Made by a program: the position numbers and the translations under genes. 64,000 nt of DNA, taken from contig JAUVEU010000002.1 of NCBI GenBank assembly GCA_030594645.1, forward strand, positions 1 through 64,000, written 5' to 3'. The notes below the pieces were generated by a model, which was given only the letters and a program-made list of their open reading frames with translations, did no database searches and was not told where the DNA came from. Of the stretch, positions 1 through 7,880 are shown piece after piece. This DNA is from Candidatus Aegiribacteria sp. (GTDB lineage: Bacteria > Fermentibacterota > Fermentibacteria > Fermentibacterales > JCC-6). Within the stretch, counting starts at the first letter, position 1; the number at the start of each line of letters is the position of its first letter.

Positions 1-49
1 GAGCGGAGCGGGCTACGAGATTCATGTGAATGAACGAGCCGAAGTCCCT

Positions 50-108
50 GCTCCATAATAAGAAAATGGACAACGAGAATTTCGTCATCCATTTTCTTAT
101 TATGGAGC
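50..108. repeat. Perfect 21-bp inverted repeat overlapping the tRNA-Gly 3' end
   Basis: The 21-nt arms at 50-70 and 88-108 are exact reverse complements and are separated by 17 nt that can form a smaller inner stem (ACGA/TCGT). The right arm contains the tRNA 3' end including the encoded CCA. On the minus strand this makes a long hairpin immediately downstream of the tRNA. There is no U-tract, so it is not a standard intrinsic terminator. It may be a processing or termination structure, or the edge of an inserted element that copied the tRNA end. Confidence 0.8.
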
Positions 109-178
109 GGGAAACGGGACTTGAACCCGCGACAGCTACCTTGGCAAGGTAGGGCTCTACCAACTGAGCTATTCCCGC
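103..178 (-). tRNA. tRNA-Gly (anticodon GCC)
   Basis: The minus strand reads a complete cloverleaf. The 7-bp acceptor stem GCGGGAA/TTCCCGC is followed by TA, the D-arm GCTC..GAGC, the anticodon stem CTACC/GGTAG around loop TTGCCAA (anticodon GCC), a T-arm with GGTTCAAGTCC, a discriminator T and an encoded CCA. The total length is 76 nt. The flanking 179-323 contains an 11-bp direct repeat (187-197 and 245-255) and a T-arm-like GGTTCGATCC fragment, but no second complete tRNA. Confidence 0.95.
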
Positions 179-323
179 TCGGTAATGTTGCTAACGCTCA
201 TGTTCGAGCGGGGATCGAACCAGTCGATAGCCCGCCCCATGTTTGTTGCTAACGCACCAAAAACTCTGTTTTTCTTTCACAGAACGGATGGATATATCAC
301 CCTGATTCCGCTTTTTGTCAAGG

Positions 324-782
324 TCAGGGCTCTCTTGTTGTTACCCAGGCATCCGTGAATCCCATATCCATCAGAACACGCGAATAATCAATGGCATCCT
401 CTCGTGCAGGGAAAGCGCCAACCCTGACTTTCCAGTATCTCCCCGAATGATCCACAAATACGGGAAGTGTAATATCTGCGGAGATTGATTCAGCAAGTCG
501 ATCAGCAGTTTCCTGACTTGCAGCAGCTGAGACCTGCACTGTAAAATGTGTACCGGAAAGAATCTCATATTCCCGCTCATCGTATGTTTCCCCGGGAACA
601 GAGACACCTATGACACCAGGAAATTCCGTGAAAGGATCTCCAGTATATCCTGGAGGATCAGCGTATGGATTAATATCTTCGGTTACCTCAATCTCATCAG
701 TTTCAGTAGAGATCGTTGTATTACCGCAAGCAACCATAATCAACATTATCAGAATAATGAATACTTCAGCTGTTCTTATCAT
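324..782 (-). CDS. SPOR-domain lipoprotein
   Basis: This 152-aa protein begins with a hydrophobic signal peptide and a lipobox ending MVAC at about Cys19, so it is probably an envelope lipoprotein. A Pro- and acid-rich linker leads to a C-terminal SPOR-like module (about residues 78-150; FTVQVSAA .. VRVGAFP..DA). SPOR domains bind denuded peptidoglycan glycans at division sites. I moved the start from 803 to 782 because GGAGG lies 6-7 nt upstream of that ATG. It overlaps the end of the upstream gene by 17 bp, so it is probably the last gene of the operon. Its role in division or envelope upkeep is inferred from the domain only. Confidence 0.75.
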   Translation of the reverse strand: MIRTAEVFIILIMLIMVACGNTTISTETDEIEVTEDINPYADPPGYTGDPFTEFPGVIGVSVPGETYDEREYEILSGTHFTVQVSAAASQETADRLAESISADITLPVFVDHSGRYWKVRVGAFPAREDAIDYSRVLMDMGFTDAWVTTREP

Positions 783-1725
783 CTGCAGCCTCCTCTGTAT
801 CAATGAAGATGTCCAGCATCGGAAGCATCAGCTCATGATGCCCTGTCAGTACTATCGGAGTTCCTCCCAGAGCCTTTACCGGTCTGAATACAACATTGTT
901 AACCGGTCTGTACTGACTGATCATATCAAAACTGGCCGCTGTGAAGTTACTGATGCTGTAGCCCAGATTGATCGCTGATGTAAGAAGCTTCAGAAATACC
1001 TCAGGCATTATCACTGCAGAACCCGCATTGATAACTACACCATCGGAAAGAGATATGATTCTCTCTCCGAGAAGATCAAAATCTCTTTCTGCCGCGGCGC
1101 CGAGTTTCTCCCAGCTGAGTGATGAATGAGGATGTACGATGTCTCCTCCAAGAGCAGGATGCACCGTAACCGGAATTCCGGCTCTGCATGCAGTGGCCAG
1201 AGGGCTTAATGCAGCATTACCGCCAAGTCTGAGGATTTCTCTTCCAAGAGCTTCTCCCAGCCCGATCGATTGTTTATCCGCAAGTTCAAGCGCTGCTGAA
1301 TAGATTTCTCCTGTTTCTTTCCACATGCCGAAACTGCCATCGGCTATTCCCGCTTGAACATCTTCAGAAGTCTCTCCAAAGAGAGCCATTTCGATATCAT
1401 GAATAGTACCCGCTCCATTTGTAGAAAGACAGCTGATTCTGCCCTCCTTCAGCCATTCTACAAGCAGTGGACCCAGACCGCACTTAATTACATGCCCACC
1501 GTACATGAATATCCTTGCAGCCCCGGCCTTTCTTGCCTTCAGTATAGCAGAAGCAAGCGTTTTCATTCCTCGTACAGCCAGAATGTCGGGAAGTGCTTCT
1601 ACAAAATCTCCCACCTGCATCTGATGACCGGTCAGTCTGCCGATAAGGAGTTCCGAATTTACTTTACTCGATCTTTCCTTCAGAGATTTCATCCTGAGTT
1701 TTTTCCTGTTGAATTCAACGCTCAA
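766..1725 (-). CDS. Conserved protein of unknown function, possible Rossmann-like fold
   Basis: The protein has 319 aa and no signal peptide or membrane segment. Conserved-looking blocks include the Gly-rich stretch GGHVIKCGL, the motif NGAGTIHDIEMALFG, DGSFGMWKETGE, and a histidine/glycine segment HPALGGDIVHPH. This pattern recalls conserved bacterial proteins distantly resembling deoxyhypusine-synthase-type Rossmann folds, but I cannot assign a reaction. The start is probably the TTG at 1725: GGAGGTG lies 8 nt upstream, and the TTG overlaps the truA stop as TTGA, indicating translational coupling. An internal ATG at 1692 is a weaker alternative. Confidence 0.55.
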   Translation of the reverse strand: MSVEFNRKKLRMKSLKERSSKVNSELLIGRLTGHQMQVGDFVEALPDILAVRGMKTLASAILKARKAGAARIFMYGGHVIKCGLGPLLVEWLKEGRISCLSTNGAGTIHDIEMALFGETSEDVQAGIADGSFGMWKETGEIYSAALELADKQSIGLGEALGREILRLGGNAALSPLATACRAGIPVTVHPALGGDIVHPHSSLSWEKLGAAAERDFDLLGERIISLSDGVVINAGSAVIMPEVFLKLLTSAINLGYSISNFTAASFDMISQYRPVNNVVFRPVKALGGTPIVLTGHHELMLPMLDIFIDTEEAADDKNS

Positions 1726-2462
1726 CTGTATTTCACCTCCAGCAGTGTAAGTCCCTTTGCAGGGAGAGACTCTCCGGCTCTGTTTCGATCTTCGCTTTCA
1801 AGAAGCTCAACAATAAGCTCAGGAGAGTCTGAACCGGAACCAATTCGTGCGAGAGTTCCAGCCCAGATTCTGACCAGCCCTCTTAGAAACCTGTTAGCCT
1901 TTATAAGAAAAGTCCACCCTGACCGATCCTCTATGACCTGTGCGTCGATTACTTTCACCATCCAGCTCGAATTGGAGCTGCCTTCTTTTGCCATGGATTT
2001 CCAGTTGTTCTCTCCTATCGACAGCGCTGCTGCCTTACTCATCGCATCAGCATCAAGTGTTTTTGATCCTCTAAGAATATAGCTGTATCTTGATGTCAGT
2101 GGATGTTTCTCTTTTGAGATCCGATATCTGTAAAGTCTTGAAACAGCATCGAACCGTGCGTGAAACGAATCTTCAACTCTTGAAAGAGAAGTTACAGCCA
2201 CATCTTCCGCAAGCAATGAAGGTAATCCGTTCTCTATTCTATCAAACTCATTTTCACTGATATCCGCATGAGCAATCTGCCCGAGCGCATGAACCCCTGC
2301 ATCCGTTCTTCCTGATCCCGTGATTCTTAACTTTCTTTCACAAAGGTTTTCAAGAACAGATTCAATCTCACCCTGTACGCTTCTTGCGCCAGGCTGTAAC
2401 TGCCATCCGTGGAATTCGGTACCATCATACTCGATCTTCATCATGATTCTGAACAAAGCCAT
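1722..2462 (-). CDS. truA: tRNA pseudouridine synthase A
   Basis: This 246-aa enzyme converts U38-U40 in the tRNA anticodon stem to pseudouridine. The N-terminal YDGTEFHGWQ motif and the active-site block GSGRTDAGVHALGQ, with the catalytic Asp of RTDAG near residue 54, are clear. The length is typical for TruA. It follows a membrane protein gene by 2 bp and overlaps the next gene by TTGA. An in-frame ATG a few codons downstream (MKIEYDG) is an alternative start. The order rluD-type synthase, membrane protein, truA puts two pseudouridine synthases in one operon. Confidence 0.95.
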   Translation of the reverse strand: MALFRIMMKIEYDGTEFHGWQLQPGARSVQGEIESVLENLCERKLRITGSGRTDAGVHALGQIAHADISENEFDRIENGLPSLLAEDVAVTSLSRVEDSFHARFDAVSRLYRYRISKEKHPLTSRYSYILRGSKTLDADAMSKAAALSIGENNWKSMAKEGSSNSSWMVKVIDAQVIEDRSGWTFLIKANRFLRGLVRIWAGTLARIGSGSDSPELIVELLESEDRNRAGESLPAKGLTLLEVKYS

Positions 2463-2464
2463 CT

Positions 2465-3052
2465 CTACAGTATCCCTGAAATGCCTGTAAGAAACAGTAA
2501 CCAGGCGCAGCAGGCTGTAATAGCCGGAACGGGACGAGGATCCTCAATTGAAATATTCTCAAGCGGCTCAATCTCGTATACGGATGACAGGGCAGTAGTA
2601 AAAGACTCGCTGATACCGATTCCATTTTTCCTGCTTCTGCTGAAAACATCTCTGACCTTACTTGAGAAAGGGCCCGCAAGTGAAATCACCATCGCAAGCG
2701 TTTCCAGCAATCCACCCAATTTCACGCGATGGGATGCTGAATGAAGCAGCCTTGAAGCTCTCGAAGAACCAAGCGAACCCGACATGAATACACCTGTCAC
2801 AACTGCTGCTGTCCATCGAAGCGACCTTTCAGCCAGTAAAGGATTATCTGAGAGCAGCCCCCATATCATCGATAATGCCGGAGCGGTAATGAGAAAGAGT
2901 AATTTTATTCTGCCTTTCCCGGTTTTTCCAGCAAGACATAGAACAGGGAAAATCAGATAAACGGGAAGAATCTCTATATTCACCATGAATGCTGAGGCAG
3001 GACCCGCAATGAGACCCGCAAAGAGCAGAAGTGAATACGCTGAATCAGTCAT
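2465..3052 (-). CDS. Predicted multi-pass membrane protein
   Basis: This 195-aa protein has hydrophobic segments near residues 5-45, 55-75 and 85-105 and one at the C-terminus. A charged stretch with SRASRLL and FSSKVRDVFSRSRK lies between them. That layout loosely resembles EcfT/CbiQ-type energy-coupling transmembrane proteins, but the resemblance is too weak for assignment. I moved the start to 3052: this ATG overlaps the rluD-type stop (ATGACTGA) and has GAGAGG upstream. It sits between two pseudouridine synthase genes in one operon. Confidence 0.6.
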   Translation of the reverse strand: MTDSAYSLLLFAGLIAGPASAFMVNIEILPVYLIFPVLCLAGKTGKGRIKLLFLITAPALSMIWGLLSDNPLLAERSLRWTAAVVTGVFMSGSLGSSRASRLLHSASHRVKLGGLLETLAMVISLAGPFSSKVRDVFSRSRKNGIGISESFTTALSSVYEIEPLENISIEDPRPVPAITACCAWLLFLTGISGIL

Positions 3053-4022
3053 CCATGTCCCTCTCAAGTCTTCTCATCGCAAGCCTGAATTCCAGAGGAG
3101 GAGCCTCATTGAACTCCAGTTCAGCGCCTGTTACCGGATGAATGAAACCCAGTGTTTCAGCGTGAAGCATCTGGTGGTCGGCAAGCCGAAGGACATCATC
3201 CACCAGATCTCTGTTGCGAGCTGTTGAAGCTATCCCTTTCGGATTACTTCCACCGTACTTCAAATCCGCAATTAACGGACATCCCTTTTCAGAAGACATA
3301 TGAACTCTTATCTGGTGGGTTCTACCGGTTTCAAGCCTGCATTCGATCATGCTTGAGAATCGGAATTTCCGAAGGACCCTGTAATTTGTAACCGCTCTCT
3401 TTCCGGCCAGAACAACTCCCATTCTCTGTCGATTATTAAGGTCACGACCGACAGGTGCGTCGATTCTCCCTTCATCAGGCTCTGGAATATGCCAGGCAAG
3501 AGCTATGTAACGTCTCTTGACTGTCCTTGATGAGAGCTGGAGTGACAGTCCTCTGTGTGTAGCGTTATCCTTTGCAACCATCATCAAACCGGTCGTATCC
3601 TTATCCAGTCTGTGTACAATGCCGGGGCGCAGCTCCCCGGAAATACCCGAAAGATTATTGCAATGCGAAAGAAGCGCATTAACAAGAGTACCGCTCCTGC
3701 AGGTACCTGATGGATGAATTACAAGCCCGGTCTGTTTGTTGATCACCAGAAGATGCTCGTCTTCAAAGACTATATCAAGATCAATTTTCTCCGGAGACAG
3801 ATCTATCGGCACCGGATCAGGTACTTCAAGAACGATCACCTGTCCTGTTCTTACGTTGAAAGCAGGTTTTGTAACAGTGGAATCATCAATAGAAACATGG
3901 CCGTTGGAGATAAGAGTATTGATATAACTCCTGCTCTGCTCAATATCATCCTGTATGACCAGATAAGAATCGAGCCTTAATCCGTGTTCTCCCTCTTCAA
4001 CTTCGCTGCGGAAATATTCCAA
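3045..4022 (-). CDS. RluA/RluD-family 23S rRNA pseudouridine synthase
   Basis: This 325-aa protein has an N-terminal S4 RNA-binding domain (about residues 10-70; LRLDSYLV..SRSYINTLI). The RluA-type catalytic domain follows, with active-site motif GIVHRLDKDTTGLM (catalytic Asp near residue 138) and the family segment LETGRTHQIRVHM. Domain order and size match RluD, which modifies helix 69 of 23S rRNA, but the RluA/C/D specificity cannot be settled by eye. Its last bases overlap the next gene, and a PpiC lipoprotein gene lies 6 bp upstream. Confidence 0.9.
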   Translation of the reverse strand: MEYFRSEVEEGEHGLRLDSYLVIQDDIEQSRSYINTLISNGHVSIDDSTVTKPAFNVRTGQVIVLEVPDPVPIDLSPEKIDLDIVFEDEHLLVINKQTGLVIHPSGTCRSGTLVNALLSHCNNLSGISGELRPGIVHRLDKDTTGLMMVAKDNATHRGLSLQLSSRTVKRRYIALAWHIPEPDEGRIDAPVGRDLNNRQRMGVVLAGKRAVTNYRVLRKFRFSSMIECRLETGRTHQIRVHMSSEKGCPLIADLKYGGSNPKGIASTARNRDLVDDVLRLADHQMLHAETLGFIHPVTGAELEFNEAPPLEFRLAMRRLERDMDD

Positions 4023-4028
4023 AGCTGA

Positions 4029-4508
4029 TTATCTGATTCGTTTTATCAGGTGCAGCCCGAATCGTGTCTCCACGATTCCGGACATCTCTCCGGGTTCAAG
4101 TATAAAAGCAGCATTTTCAAATTCCTCTATCATTGCTCCTCTGGCAAATTCAGGAAGCATCCCGCTGTCCTGCGCAGTTGTGCATTCCGAATACAGGTAA
4201 GCCATTTCTTCAAAAGTCACATCTCCAGCGAGTATGTCATCCTGAATCCGTTCGGCTAAAGACTGTGCTTCTTCACGAGAGTGAAGAACTCCACCCGCGC
4301 CTGTACTATCCCAGCTGATGAGGATATGCCTTGCGCATATGAAGTCAGGCTGATGGATGTCTGATTCTATCCCGGACAGGGAATCAGTCAGAACGATATC
4401 TTCTGAATCAGCGATAATCTCTTCTCGAGGTTCTTCGGAAGAACCGCATGAAATCATTAACATGCAAAAACCTGAAACAACCATAATCAGTGCAATAATT
4501 CTTTTCAT
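4029..4508 (-). CDS. PpiC-type peptidyl-prolyl isomerase lipoprotein
   Basis: This 159-aa protein carries a lipoprotein signal with lipobox MISC (Cys21) and one parvulin domain at about residues 57-158. The domain has the usual landmarks ARHILISW, FEEMAYLYSEC, GMLPEFARGAM and FGLHLIKRI. Parvulins catalyse cis-trans isomerisation of prolyl bonds and assist folding of exported proteins. The parvulin repeats of the lipoprotein at 7881-8651 are close relatives, sharing the EPGEMSGIVET segment. Strong GGAGG lies upstream of the ATG. It probably heads the truA operon. Confidence 0.85.
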   Translation of the reverse strand: MKRIIALIMVVSGFCMLMISCGSSEEPREEIIADSEDIVLTDSLSGIESDIHQPDFICARHILISWDSTGAGGVLHSREEAQSLAERIQDDILAGDVTFEEMAYLYSECTTAQDSGMLPEFARGAMIEEFENAAFILEPGEMSGIVETRFGLHLIKRIR

Positions 4509-4603
4509 GAATCAACCTCCGGTAAGTTATAAGTCAGCGTAAATATGATAAGGAGTCGTCGCTTCGTCCCGTCGATGAAAAATGCCTGTTGACATTGGAA
4601 TAT

Positions 4604-4631
4604 TTGGTCATATCCATACACTGTATATAAC
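4604..4631 (+). promoter_or_regulatory. Sigma70-like promoter for the aminotransferase
   Basis: TTGGTC and TATAAC are separated by 16 bp and lie about 50 bp before the aminotransferase ATG. A competing TTGACA at 4589 has a poorer -10 at the matching distance. Confidence 0.4.
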
Positions 4632-4679
4632 ATGCTGTATTCGATGTGAACCATTCAGGTTCCAGAAAGGAGTCAATGC

Positions 4680-5882
4680 ATGGAGAAACAGAAATACTTC
4701 TCAGATCGGGCATTGAGTATGAAGAGATCGGTTATCAGAGAGCTTCTGAAATTGACTGCAAAACCAGGCATAATCTCATTTGCCGGAGGACTACCAGCCC
4801 CTGTGACCTTCCCTGTAGACCATGTCAGAAGCGCTATCGACAAGGTCATTGAAGAGGAAGCCCACACTGCATTGCAATACGGCCCTACTGAAGGTGACAA
4901 AAGACTTCGCGAGGATCTGACAGAAATCATGAAAAAAGAAGGCATCACTACAACTCCGGATCACATCCTTGTTACTACAGCATCACAGCAGGGACTTGAT
5001 CTGGTTGCCAAAATCTTCCTTAATCCCGGCGATACCTGTATCACCGGTTCTCCAACATATCTTGGAGGCTTACAGGCATTCAAGAGTTATCAGGGCGTCC
5101 CGGTCGGTATAGAGCTTGATGACTATGGAATGATCCCTGAGCTCCTCGAAGAAACTCTTGCCAGGCTTGAAGCCGAAGGGCGCAGGCCAAGGTTCATATA
5201 TATAATTCCGGATTTTCAGAATCCTGCAGGTGTTACAATCCCTGAAGACAGAAGAAGAAGGATCATTGAGATCGCGAAGAAGGGTGAATACCTGATAGTG
5301 GAAGATACACCCTACAGGCAGCTCAGATACAGCGGAGAACATCAGGCTACATTCCAGTCCCTGGCTCCGGACATGGTTCTCTCTCTTTACACGTTCTCCA
5401 AGCTGCTTCTTCCGGGATTCCGTCTTGGATGGGCCTGCGGCCCCCACTGGGTCGTAGATAAAATGATTATGGCCAAACAGGCTGTTGATCTATGTACACC
5501 CCCCTTCAACCAGGCTATTACCCATGCAATGCTTCAGGCAGGGGTTCTTGAAACAGAATTGAAGAATACGATCAAGGTGTATGACAGACGCCGGAAGCTG
5601 ATGCTTGAGTGTCTCGAAAAGGAATTCTCGGACATACCTGATGTCCACTGGACAAAACCCGAGGGTGGATTGTTCCTCTGGCTCACTCTTCCTGCGGGAA
5701 AGAACGCGGACGATCTCTTCCAGAAGGCTGTTGACGAGAATGTCGCATACGTTCCCGGCAGCGCTTTCTTCCCTGATAACGACAATCATCAGAGCATGAG
5801 ATTGAATTTCAGCTATGCGAATGAAGAGCAGATCGTGGAAGGTGTTAAACGTCTTGCACAGGTGGTCAGGGAAAACATCTGA
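4680..5882 (+). CDS. PLP-dependent aminotransferase (class I/II, 2-aminoadipate/aromatic type)
   Basis: This 400-aa fold-type I aminotransferase opens with the ISFAGGLPAP block typical of the LysN/ARO8/MocR-catalytic group. ALQYGPTEGDKRLRE follows, then the cofactor region IPDFQNPAGVTI, and the PLP-binding lysine is in YTFSKLLLPGFRLGW (about residue 245). It transfers amino groups between an amino acid (aromatic, branched-chain or 2-aminoadipate) and a 2-oxo acid in the cytoplasm. AAAGGAG lies 7 nt before the ATG. It is a single plus-strand gene with its own promoter and a strong terminator. Substrate specificity is not readable from the sequence. Confidence 0.9.
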   Translation: MEKQKYFSDRALSMKRSVIRELLKLTAKPGIISFAGGLPAPVTFPVDHVRSAIDKVIEEEAHTALQYGPTEGDKRLREDLTEIMKKEGITTTPDHILVTTASQQGLDLVAKIFLNPGDTCITGSPTYLGGLQAFKSYQGVPVGIELDDYGMIPELLEETLARLEAEGRRPRFIYIIPDFQNPAGVTIPEDRRRRIIEIAKKGEYLIVEDTPYRQLRYSGEHQATFQSLAPDMVLSLYTFSKLLLPGFRLGWACGPHWVVDKMIMAKQAVDLCTPPFNQAITHAMLQAGVLETELKNTIKVYDRRRKLMLECLEKEFSDIPDVHWTKPEGGLFLWLTLPAGKNADDLFQKAVDENVAYVPGSAFFPDNDNHQSMRLNFSYANEEQIVEGVKRLAQVVRENI

Positions 5883-5910
5883 CAGATCATTACCAAATAC
5901 CTGATATAGC

Positions 5911-5940
5911 AGGAGGCGGGGCTGAACCCCGCCTCCTTTT
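5911..5940 (+). terminator. Intrinsic terminator after the aminotransferase
   Basis: An 11-bp perfect GC-rich stem AGGAGGCGGGG/CCCCGCCTCCT with a 5-nt loop is followed by Ts, 28 bp after the stop codon. Confidence 0.9.
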
Positions 5941-5963
5941 CACACCGGAATAGCTGTGCTTTT

Positions 5964-6797
5964 TTAGAAATCAGCTTTGATCTGGCCCCAGGTTGAATTC
6001 TCGAGGCTTCCGGGAACCCAGTCAATGTCCAGTTTGTACAGGTAGTCCTGCTGAGGATAGACCCAGAGATATGTGCCATCCCAGTCGATTCCACCGTTAG
6101 TGCTGCCGCTATTTTCGGTGAAGAAACATGACCATACAGGAGTCAAGTCAACACTTCCATCCGGATTTATATAATGGATGAATATGTTGTCAGCGTCATC
6201 AACACTGGTGCAGACGAAAAGAAAGTCGCCGTATACAGCAAGTCCATAAATGCTGAATGGAGCTGTTTCTACTGTCCAGTCTACTTCGGTTTCAGAACCA
6301 GTATAGGAACCCCAGGCGATCTCGCCGCCCCTCGCAGAGTAAAGCATGTCGTGCCCTGCGCCCATACCGAATACGCAATCCCAGCTACCGGGACCTTCAA
6401 TGCTCTTGACATATACTCCGGCAGCGCTGAATACGCCTATATTGCTGAAAGTATAATCGCCCATGAAGAACTGGTTACCACTGCCGTACTCGCAGTAACC
6501 CATGTCATCGCAATCTATTCCGTCTGTTATCTCCCAGCCGTCGCCTGTGGGGTCACCGGTGCTCATATCGAACTCGTAGTTGAAACATTCTGACCAGTCA
6601 GAGACCCAGATGCTGTTAGTCACATCGTCCTTGATTGCCATACCAAAGCCGCCACCAAGATCAACCTGATAGGTTTCAAGCAAGGTATAGGATCCTCTTG
6701 TTATTGCGGATTCGCCAGAACCTGTTCCGTAGTCGGTTCTTACAGTGGCAGAGACAGCAAAGGCAAGACAGAGTAACAGTAATGCTACTTTTTTCAT
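5964..6797 (-). CDS. Secreted protein of unknown function, propeller-like
   Basis: This 277-aa protein has a clean signal peptide (MKKVALLLLCLAFAVSA). The mature part is rich in Trp, Gly, Asp and Tyr and in repeated short strands such as GMAIKDDVTNSIWVSD and GIDWDGTYLWVYP, a pattern like beta-propeller repeats. The C-terminus ends LENSTWGQIKADF. Comparable Trp-Gly-x-Ile-Lys tails occur at the ends of secreted proteins in some uncultured FCB lineages, from memory and not verified. A strong AAAGGAGG precedes the ATG and a consensus promoter lies just upstream, so expression is probably high. Function unknown. Confidence 0.7.
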   Translation of the reverse strand: MKKVALLLLCLAFAVSATVRTDYGTGSGESAITRGSYTLLETYQVDLGGGFGMAIKDDVTNSIWVSDWSECFNYEFDMSTGDPTGDGWEITDGIDCDDMGYCEYGSGNQFFMGDYTFSNIGVFSAAGVYVKSIEGPGSWDCVFGMGAGHDMLYSARGGEIAWGSYTGSETEVDWTVETAPFSIYGLAVYGDFLFVCTSVDDADNIFIHYINPDGSVDLTPVWSCFFTENSGSTNGGIDWDGTYLWVYPQQDYLYKLDIDWVPGSLENSTWGQIKADF

Positions 6798-6838
6798 TTT
6801 TCCTCCTTTTTTGCATTATGTACCAAATAACCATTCTA

Positions 6839-6867
6839 GATATATTTCAGAGTAAACGTTTTGTCAA
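6839..6867 (-). promoter_or_regulatory. Consensus sigma70-like promoter
   Basis: On the minus strand TTGACA and TATATC are separated by exactly 17 bp, about 40 bp upstream of the secreted-protein ATG at 6797. Confidence 0.7.
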
Positions 6868-6934
6868 ATAACAAGCGACTGAAATAGCTTCACCTGATGT
6901 GCCGATTACTGATATTCGATTAATCGGAAATCCT

Positions 6935-7756
6935 CTACTTCATCTCTATCTTCCCCGCACCTGAAACATTCTTGTTCACTGTTTCCGGGTTACCATAGCA
7001 GATTACCTTTCCGGCGCCACTGATGGTGACCGATATCTCTTCTGAAGCGTATACTGTACTTTTAGCGGCACCGCTCAACTTCAGATTGATTACATTACAT
7101 GTAAAATCCTTCGCATTCAATTTGCCGGCACCGGCCAGCTTCATTACCGCTTCGGCGCAGTTGCCTGACAGGCTGACCTCAGAAGCACCAGCTGCCTTAA
7201 GGACAAATGTATCATTATCAATAAAGGATACATCAGCTCTTACCGCACCGGATATTTTCAGAAGTTCCAGAGCTTGTGCGGAAACTCTGACCTCAAGGCC
7301 TGCCTTGGGTCTGACCTGTCTTGTTGTTCGAATGGAAAGAACCTCATTCAACACCTTGATTTCGACGTATTCAAGCAGATTGTCATCACCGATAACAGTT
7401 ACTCTCTCAGTCTGATCGCAGACAATATTGACCCTGAGAACTCCCGAAACCTTAACCTTATTGAATGGTGAAATATCCTTTTCCAGGGTTCCCTCAACAC
7501 CGCTGCCTTTCTTCGATGAACCTGAAGTGATACCAAAAAGAATCAGGAAAGGAAAAAGGATAATAAGAGCTATCACAATGAATGCGATAATAAGAATAAC
7601 AGCGGTCAGTACAATGCCTGCAAGTGGAAGAACAACAAGAAGTATCAGCGCAGTCAATCCAACCGCAAAAACAATCGCGAACATACCTGTCAGAATCTGC
7701 AGAAACGGATTTTCAATAGTTCTGTTAAATACTTTTACTCTCATCATGACACCCAT
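6935..7756 (-). CDS. Membrane-anchored GIN-domain (DUF2807) protein
   Basis: The 273-aa protein has two or three long hydrophobic segments in residues 15-80. A beta-helical region at about 95-273 follows, made of short repeating strands with LSGAAKSTVY, ISGAGKVICYG and VSGAGKIEMK. This repeat pattern (S/A-G-A-x-K) is characteristic of the head GIN domain. Such proteins are anchored in the membrane with an extracytoplasmic beta-solenoid, and their roles are mostly unknown. The first ATG sits unusually close to GGAAGG. One of the following ATG codons (MMRVKVF) at 7747 or 7744 may be the real start. Confidence 0.75.
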   Translation of the reverse strand: MGVMMRVKVFNRTIENPFLQILTGMFAIVFAVGLTALILLVVLPLAGIVLTAVILIIAFIVIALIILFPFLILFGITSGSSKKGSGVEGTLEKDISPFNKVKVSGVLRVNIVCDQTERVTVIGDDNLLEYVEIKVLNEVLSIRTTRQVRPKAGLEVRVSAQALELLKISGAVRADVSFIDNDTFVLKAAGASEVSLSGNCAEAVMKLAGAGKLNAKDFTCNVINLKLSGAAKSTVYASEEISVTISGAGKVICYGNPETVNKNVSGAGKIEMK

Positions 7757-7844
7757 GCCTTCCTTCAGTTTGAATCATAAGCGCTCATCAATATCAGTTA
7801 TTTAACTTATCATAATATACTCTTATGAAGGAAGGGTTGTGTTA

Positions 7845-7874
7845 GGGGACACACAGCAGAGCCTGTATGTCCCC
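7845..7874. repeat. Intergenic hairpin
   Basis: GGGGACACACAG and CTGTATGTCCCC pair with one mismatch around a 6-nt loop, between the GIN gene and the double-PpiC lipoprotein gene. There is no T-tract on either side. It may be a factor-dependent termination structure or a REP-like element; a second copy was not noticed in this window. Confidence 0.6.
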
Positions 7875-7880
7875 GTATGA

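Noticed and set aside
181-260. Possible attC site or second tRNA upstream of tRNA-Gly (GTTGCTAACGC direct repeats and a GGTTCGATCC fragment)
   Set aside because: The segment between the two direct repeats does not pair like an attC, and no full cloverleaf can be drawn. Only a T-arm-like piece is present.
324-6094. Short antisense ORFs from the track (for example 371-607, 610-978, 5070-5447, 5813-6094)
   Set aside because: All overlap well-supported genes in other frames and lack Shine-Dalgarno sequences or recognisable motifs.
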